A DNA stretch of 64,000 nt from Tyto alba (lineage: Eukaryota > Chordata > Aves > Strigiformes > Tytonidae), in assembly GCF_018691265.1 (NCBI RefSeq), contig NW_024881283.1, forward strand, positions 3,817,731 through 3,881,730. The letters are read 5' to 3'. The notes beneath the pieces are model-generated. The model was not told the DNA's origin. It searched no databases and saw only the letters and a list, made by a program, of their open reading frames with translations. A program made the position numbers and the translations under genes. Shown here piece by piece: positions 58,150-64,000 of this stretch. Numbering within the stretch: the stretch's first letter is position 1; each line of letters begins with the position of its first letter.

Positions 58150-60985
58150 CATGAAAGAAAAAAGAAAGGGAGAAAAAGAAAGGCTTGTAAAACATTTCAT
58201 TTCCTGTAGAACGAATGCTTTGGCATGACCCAAATTCACTTTTCTGATTTCCATTTCTTGCAAGTTAAAACGCTTCTCTTTTGATTTGCCTCGGCCTGTG
58301 TCTCCCCCCTTCAGGTTCTCTGTTGGCAACTGGCCTGAGAAATTCCCCCACATCCCTGCCCCAATAATGTTCTTGTTGCTTCACTCTGGCAGCTGCCGGT
58401 CTCCGATTCCCCCTGAGGCCTCCCGGAGCTGGGTGCAGGTGGGGGCTGCCCCACTGTGAGCCCACAAAATCCTTTCCCGGGGAGGTCCCAGGAAAGCTGA
58501 TGGGGAATCTCTGTGCCCAGAGATGGGAAATGAAGGAAAGTGGTTTCCAGCAGTGCATATTCCGGACCCCATCCGAGACGGCTGGCTTTCCTTCATGGGA
58601 GAGGGGTAAGATGGTGGTGGGTGGTAGGTGATGGGGCAAGGGTCCAGTGGGCTCTGTTTCTTGCGATTTGAGCACGACTGAGCCCAGATCCCTGGGTAGG
58701 AGCATTTCTAGAAATGCAAATAAATAAAGGAAGTAAATGACAGTCATTTTGGACGTTTTCCTGTATGTAAATGCGTTTCCTTGGTAATCACATCTCTAGT
58801 ATTTCTGTTTATTTTTATACATCTGTTTTCGGTTAGCCCACAGAGCTCTGTGCTGACATACAGCGATATCCTTAGATGTCCCTCACCTTGGCACGGGAGA
58901 GGGGCCACGCACTCTCACACGCGTACGTGTGCTGAGGCACAGACACCACCAACCCCCCCCGCCCCAGTGTGTCCACTTGCACACGTGTGTGCATGCACGC
59001 GCATGGGGGGGTTCCCTGCCACCACCGGTGACCCCGCGTGCACTTGGCAGGGAGATGCAATGCCACAGGTAGCGGGGTTGCTGGAACCGGGTTTTTGTGG
59101 CCCTGCCCTGTAGTTTGTTTGTGGCATGCTGCTGCTCTCAATGACACATTTTTTAACTGTGCTTCTTAAGTTGCCCGGAGGCTTTTCAAACCCTGGGATT
59201 TGGAACACCACATCAATATCTGAAGATGGCTGCTGGTCTGTGAGTGCCGGACCAGGACACTGCCAGGTCCCCTGCTGATACCCTGGTCTGCTTTGGGCTG
59301 AGCAGGGTGAGGGCAAGACACAATGCTCTGGCTTCAAGCCCAGCTGTGTCAGGCTTTTTAAGCACCCAGCCCATAACTCAGCGCTGGGATCTCCCTGCCC
59401 CACAGCGCATCACACTGCCCTACTTCTGATGCTCTGCTTGTCCCGGGCCCCCAGCACCGCCCTGATGAGCTGCGAAGTGAGGGTGAGAAGTGGTATAGAC
59501 AGAGGAGGATGGGGGGTTGCTGGCTCTCTCCTCTTGTTCCTGGTATGCCTGTGACCTGTGTGAATGGCTCTCCATCAATGGCCCCAGGAACCTGAAAGCC
59601 ACCTTGCCTGGACCAACATGTGTTTTGGGGACACACCAGCAGGTTGGATATTTAGGACTGCTTCCCACAGCCCCAGGCTGGTCCTGGAGCACAGAGATCA
59701 ACATGTTCCTTCTAAGACACCACCCGTGAGATCCGAGACAGCCAGTGGGACCAACATGTCCATGCCCTGTGACTGTCACAGCAGGGTCTAAAGAGTGCCT
59801 GTGTCCTTCCTGTGACAGCACCCCACACCAAAAGTGCCAAAGCCTCCAGAAATTGGCCATTTTGGGTCCCCACCATTCTGCAGCACACCAGTGGACCATG
59901 AACTGTTCATGGTCCCCATGGTCTCCCCTCATTGCCACCCCTGTGTCACTACTGGGAGCCCTGGATGGACTGAGCTTTGCCTCGTGGTTCCACTTTGTGA
60001 CTGTGTTTGCAGGTGTTTGGCTCTCAGCCTCTGAAAGAATACTGTGAATGAGCATGGGAGGCACATCCTGGGCTCCCTAACCCAATCCTCACCACACAGT
60101 GGATGAACGTCTCTCTAGGAAGACATCAATGCCCAGGATTGTCAGTGCCATGCATCATTAAACCGTATTACACTCTGCAACACCACGTGGCCAGGAAGAG
60201 GTATGCCCTCATGTCTAATGGGCTCTTTATCCACTGCCTGACTCTTGGGGGATAGTTTTTCCACTATTACTGGTGTTTTCTTTCACTTCATCTGTTCTTA
60301 CAGCCCTCCTGACTCCAGGAGTTGAGGTTTCCCATCCCCTTCCCTCCCAAGCATAACACAAAATGAGGTGTGCCCCCAGGGAGAGCCCTCAGGGATGGAA
60401 AACCTCCTGTGTCTCTCTTCCCTGACGGTCTTTCATCATCCATCTGAGCAGGCTGTGACCCCCCGGGACAGGCTGGGCTTGCACCGGGATACGGCGATGG
60501 CCATGAAGCGCTGAAAGGACAGCGTCCCACGGAGGGTAGGGGCTCGCCTGGCCACGCTGCTCTGCCAAGGGCCCAGGCGTGCAGGGCTGCAGCTGCCTTC
60601 AGCACACCCCGAATAGCAAAGCGGGTGCTGGCTGGCACCCCCGCGTCACTGCTGGGTGAAGGGCCCCCACGGCAGGGCAGCTCCTTGCTGATGCCCTGAG
60701 CAGTGAATGTGGTCCCTGCTCATTCTGCTTTGAGCCCACTCACCCTCTTCTTGGATCAGTCTGTTTTCTGAGGCCGGAGGGTTGAAGAAAAGTCTGCGAG
60801 GTGGGCAGGGACCGTGTTGGGTCGGTCCCCAGAGCCCAAGTCCATCTCTCTTTGACACTCCCCTGGGGACACCCCAATTGTTTTTCAGACATTTGCGATG
60901 CCTCAAGATTTTTGTTGCTCAATTGAGAGCTGAAATGCAGCTTAGATGCTGGCTGGCATCTCACAGAAGGACTGGAGAGTAAACC
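58150..60985. other. gene-free stretch
   Basis: Unique sequence without a supported exon. Minus-strand frames of 160, 162 and 214 codons show no domain. A CA/CG-rich low-complexity patch lies at 58,910-59,005. Confidence 0.4.
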
Positions 60986-60990
60986 TTTCT

Positions 60991-61020
60991 GATTTTGTTA
61001 AGGATTTTGTTAAGGATTTT
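60991..61020 (+). repeat. short tandem repeat, 12-bp unit
   Basis: GATTTTGTTAAG occurs twice in tandem and is followed by a third partial copy GATTTT. Confidence 0.85.
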
Positions 61021-61620
61021 CCCCTAATTTAAGCTAAAAAAGAACATCCTTAATATCGGCAGTAGCTCACAAGCATCTTGTCGCTCCACGCGCTCTGTCT
61101 CCTGACAGTCACAGCATCTCAGAAAGAAAGGCGACATTTGCTTTGTGCCATACACATCCCCCTCCCACATCGTAACCTCGCACAAGATCCATATCCAGCC
61201 AAATAAGGTACCACCTCTGAGTGATAAATAAACCGTGGAGAACTCGCCAAGTTAAGTGGCTGTCTTCCTACCCCGCAGCACCTGATAAAAGTTACTGCTG
61301 CGAGCATAATCTCAACCAGCACATGGCATTAACCCAAAGAAAAGCAGCATTTTCTCATTCACCTAAAATTATCCACCCACTGAAATAGGTACTATATTCT
61401 AGCGTTAACAGGAGCCGGCTGCTAGTTTAAGCACATGTTCTCCTACAATGCAGCACAAAAAAAGCCTGCTGCTCAGTATCATCTGCATGGCTGTAATGTC
61501 TTCTGCATCTCCATGTAGCTAGTCAGCTGGAAATAGCTGGTGTTCTGTGTTCATTTCGGATGCGAGCTCTTTGATAATGCCCGTACACACGCCGATACAC
61601 ATATTCACACTGTTTCCAGT
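61020..61620. promoter_or_regulatory. probable conserved noncoding element
   Basis: A 600-bp unique block of balanced composition, with few simple repeats and little open-frame content, holding motif-like words such as CCTAATTTAAGC, GATAAAAGTTACTGC, CCAAATAAGG (a CArG-like SRF box at about 61199-61208), CGTTAACAGG and TTTGATAATGC. It resembles the TAAT-rich blocks at 42, 47 and 52 kb. Classification rests on composition only. Confidence 0.35.
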
Positions 61621-61655
61621 CGCTGTTTTGCTTTTTCATTACCCCTCAAGCCCAG

Positions 61656-61780
61656 TGTTTATTATTTGTGAATTTAACTGTACCCCAGCTAGAGACCACG
61701 ACCCTGTTGTGTCAGGCGCTGTACAAGCCCTCAAACTGAACGGGAGTTCTTGCCTCTGAGAGCTGGCAGTCTCATAACCA
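61656..61780 (+). repeat. ancient amniote interspersed repeat
   Basis: GTTTATTATTTGTGAATTTA, GCTAGAGACCACGACCCTGT, TGTGTCAGGCGCTGTACAAG and GAGTTCTTGCCTCTGAGAGC follow block by block the old amniote repeat that reads 'tttattatttgtattac...cctagaggccccaatc...ccattgtgctaggcgctgtacaaacac...cagtccctgccccaaagagctta'. It is abundant in turtles and crocodilians and rare in birds. I recall the sequence but not its official name. Confidence 0.65.
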
Positions 61781-61784
61781 TTTT

Positions 61785-62420
61785 TGGATAGAAAAATATA
61801 ACACTGCAAGAAAAAAAAATAAAACCTTGGATTGCATGTAAAGAAATAAAGCAAAATGCTATTCCCCCACTCCTGCTGTCTGTGCTCGAGCCTTCCAAGA
61901 AGTTCCTGTCCTCATCTGTTAGGGTATCATTTTACAGCTCGATGACAAACACAGAACTTGCCAGTTTAAACATATAGGTCTCGTTTTTGCTCTCTGGTAC
62001 ACACACACACTTACCTTTGCATTTCAGAGGGGGGTGGGAAAGCGGCTTTAGCCCCTGTCTCCTCGCAGTCTGTGGACAGACATGCAGCAACATGCTGGGG
62101 TGCCAGGGGTGTTGCCTCCAAGTCCTTTCCCACGTGCCCCCCACCAGCCCCGTGGTGCTCTCCTCTGACCTGGCCCCATGCGTGTTCACACTCGGCTCCT
62201 GCTCATGTCCAGCCTGTTCATACTGACAGGGCTCCCGATCTCCCCCTCCCCGTCTGCTTGGGGGTGTGTTTACCAGAGCCCGAAGGGTGCTGCTGCTCAC
62301 CCCCCGCCCCGGGGAGGCAGGGAACCCAGCGGCATCCCAGTCCCCTCACAGCCTTACCCGCGGAGAAATCCAACCAAACCATTACAGTAAATAAATCGTA
62401 TTAAATGTCGCATTGCCTAT
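61785..62420. other. gene-free stretch
   Basis: Unique sequence with a short (AC)6 run near 61999-62010. No exon supported. Confidence 0.4.
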
Positions 62421-62424
62421 GAAA

Positions 62425-62710
62425 TGGCATCGAGCGCGCAGCGCAGCCGGCTGGGCTGGTGCTAATCACACAACACGGGGGTGCTCTGGCCGGTTGGGGG
62501 GGGGGGGGGGGGGGGCTGCGGCTCTGCTCAGCCCCTCCCGCCAGCCGCTCTCTGCTGCTCCGCAGAGTGACTTTGCCCCACAAGTCGGCCCCTCGGCGTC
62601 TCCTCACGCGTGGGAGGAAGGAGCGTGCGGGCCCCGGCGCCCTGAGACAGCCGGCCGAAAGCCCAGCGCTCCCCGGACACCCCCACGCCAGGCTGGGGGG
62701 GGGGGGGCAG
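62425..62710. promoter_or_regulatory. small CpG-rich block, possible promoter
   Basis: CpG density rises sharply here (GCATCGAGCGCGCAGCGCAG, CCCGCCAGCCGC, AAGTCGGCCCCTCGGCG, GGCCCCGGCGCCC). It also contains G runs of 20 (62496-62515) and 13 (62695-62707). Flanking sequence on the left (CGTATTAAATGTCGCATTGC) and right looks unique and AT-richer. A GTGAC donor-like site or TATA could not be assigned. Candidate promoter or CpG-rich enhancer. Confidence 0.4.
62496..62515 (+). repeat. 20-base G homopolymer
   Basis: An uninterrupted run of 20 guanines; quadruplex-forming and a likely assembly weak point. Confidence 0.9.
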
Positions 62711-62779
62711 CGTGCAGGGAGCAGCAAGAGTGCAGGCAGCACGCAGCAAAGCACATCTAATTGCAGCGATCCCTGCAGC

Positions 62780-62890
62780 ATGATAGAGAGCCTGTGGATG
62801 CATTAGCCATTACAGACTGCAAGGCGTTGTTCTGAGATAAGGGGCCTTACGTTAGCGACTGATTTATGCCTCCCTCACTTTCTTGTCTTT
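62780..62890. promoter_or_regulatory. possible conserved noncoding element
   Basis: Short unique block (GGATGCATTAGCCATTACAG, GATAAGGGGCCTTACGTTAG, CGACTGATTTATGCC) beside the CpG block. AGATAAGG is a GATA-factor core. Composition is the only evidence. Confidence 0.25.
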
Positions 62891-64000
62891 TTTTCCGGGA
62901 GCTTAAAAAGGATGGAGCAGGCACGCCTAAATGTTGAGCCATCTAAACTCTCCTCCAGTGTGTCAGGTGGGACTTTCAGGGAGAGCTGAGCAGGGGCGTG
63001 GGCCAAACAGCATTTACTATGGAATAACTCCGTGCCCAGTGATGCTGGCCGCAGGAGGTGCAGAGTCCTGACGTCCCAGTGCGGCCTCGGGGCACAGTGA
63101 GACGGGAGGTCTCTGCTGGAGGAGATGCTGACCCCAGGGACCTCCAGGGCTGGGCGACGTGAACAGTCCAAATGTTCTGCTGAAACCCCAGCAAACTAAA
63201 TTTTCCACATTAGTTTTAGTTCTGGGTGGCCAGTATAAACGTGCTGTGTCACTTTCATGTAGCAACAGTCACAGTGTTGAAAAATGGATTATTTCAGTGG
63301 AGTTGTGCTTAAAAAAAAAAAAAAAAAAAAAAAAGAATACATTGTCCCAGGTCTAATAACAAGCCAGGGTAAACTGTGGTGGATGCAGTGGGGTTGGGAC
63401 CTGCTTGTTTTAGGGGGGACATGGGGTTGTGCCTGTTTCTCTGCTGCGACTGTAAAATCAGTGTAGCTGTGCTGGCAGGATCCGTGCTCTCCCTGTGTGC
63501 AGGGCGATGGATCCCAGCCCCTTCTCCTCACCCTGGCATGAGCCCTGCGGGCTGCAGTGAGGATGCTCCTGGACAGCAAGGTCAGCAGTGGTTAGAAGAG
63601 GGTGCCTGTCCCTGTTTTCATGCATCTCGCTGTTCAGTGCCAGAAGAAAGTCATACTTTCTCTGATCCTCTCATGAGTCACTCCATAGCGAAGGACTGAT
63701 CCAGCTCCCACAGGTCTCAGTGTGAGGATTTTGCTGAGAACTGGGTGCTCAAAGAGCCAGTTGGTGGCTGGGGGTTGTTCTGGGGAGGCATTTTGTTGGG
63801 ATGGTTAAGGTAGAGCAAGACAAAGTCACTGCTATTATGCGGCCCCCCCCCCCCCTTTCCTCTGCTGGACAAAAGGCGGCTGGATATTCTGCATATTCCT
63901 GGCTTTCTGCAGAGGGAAATGGCAGGGGTTATGGAGAGATCACAAGCACTGCCTGCCTGCAGCACAACCGCTCCAAGGACGCGGTCACGGCTCCACGCCA
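62890..64000. other. gene-free stretch to the window end
   Basis: Unique sequence with an A(24) run at 63311-63334 that lacks an upstream AATAAA, and a C(15) run at about 63842-63857. No exon or repeat family is recognised. Confidence 0.4.

Noticed and set aside
63311..63334. A(24) tract as a retrotransposed tail
   Set aside because: No poly(A) signal upstream and no parent sequence recognised; treated as a simple repeat.
1..64000. CRISPR array, operons, tRNA or rRNA genes
   Set aside because: No regularly spaced direct repeats with unique spacers, and no cloverleaf or rRNA sequence was recognised; the window is vertebrate nuclear DNA.

Overview
This window reads as vertebrate nuclear DNA from a bird. 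The support is: (i) several fragments of CR1, the dominant LINE of birds, including one with the avian-type 3' end (a CCTTCCAACCTC-like motif followed by a CTCTGTGA-like terminus); (ii) a complete solo LTR whose 3' end matches, from memory, the terminal sequence of common avian endogenous-retrovirus LTRs (GCGGCTGTGTGGTG... AACCACGACA); (iii) sparse repeats, CpG-island promoters and long gene-poor stretches. There is nothing prokaryotic here: no operons, tRNAs, rRNAs or CRISPR array were seen. The species cannot be fixed from the sequence alone.

No complete protein-coding gene can be supported. The best gene evidence is a CpG island at about 11.7-12.6 kb holding a minus-strand promoter and non-coding first exon: five overlapping GC boxes, a CATGGCGGC (YY1-like) element and a consensus splice donor at 12258/12257. 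Its transcript would run leftwards out of the window, so positions 1-12,250 would be intron of that gene, perhaps with a second weak start exon near 6.5 kb. Other GC-rich or CpG-rich promoter-like patches are at 22.4-23.1 kb (mostly a 16-bp minisatellite, with a CTCF-like core at its edge), 37.5-37.8 kb (an RFX X-box 28 bp from a near-consensus CTCF site), 48.48-48.68 kb (two consensus GTGAGT donors) and 62.43-62.71 kb. These are noncoding or first-exon candidates only.

Layout: 1-11.7 kb, intron-like sequence with one ancient CR1 3' end; 11.7-13.3 kb, CpG island, pentamer array and a degenerate ~70-bp minisatellite; 13.3-20.7 kb, AT-richer intergenic sequence with two ancient amniote repeats, a decayed CR1 and two long A tracts; 20.77-21.84 kb, the solo LTR with matching 5-bp target-site duplications; 22.4-23.9 kb, minisatellite and CTG/CTGCA-rich DNA; 24-42 kb, largely unannotatable unique sequence with one CR1 3' end and the RFX/CTCF element; 42-48.7 kb, TAAT-rich probable conserved noncoding elements, a CR1, an (AT)n microsatellite and a MIR SINE; 48.7-64 kb, unique sequence with two overlapping-age CR1 ORF2 fragments (54.8-55.6 kb), an ancient amniote repeat (61.66-61.78 kb) and a final CpG patch.

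The clusters of TAAT-rich, apparently unique sequence between 42 and 63 kb are what one would expect in a regulatory landscape around a developmental gene outside the window; that is inference and needs cross-species alignment. Most long open reading frames here come from stop-poor GC-rich repeats and were rejected as genes.
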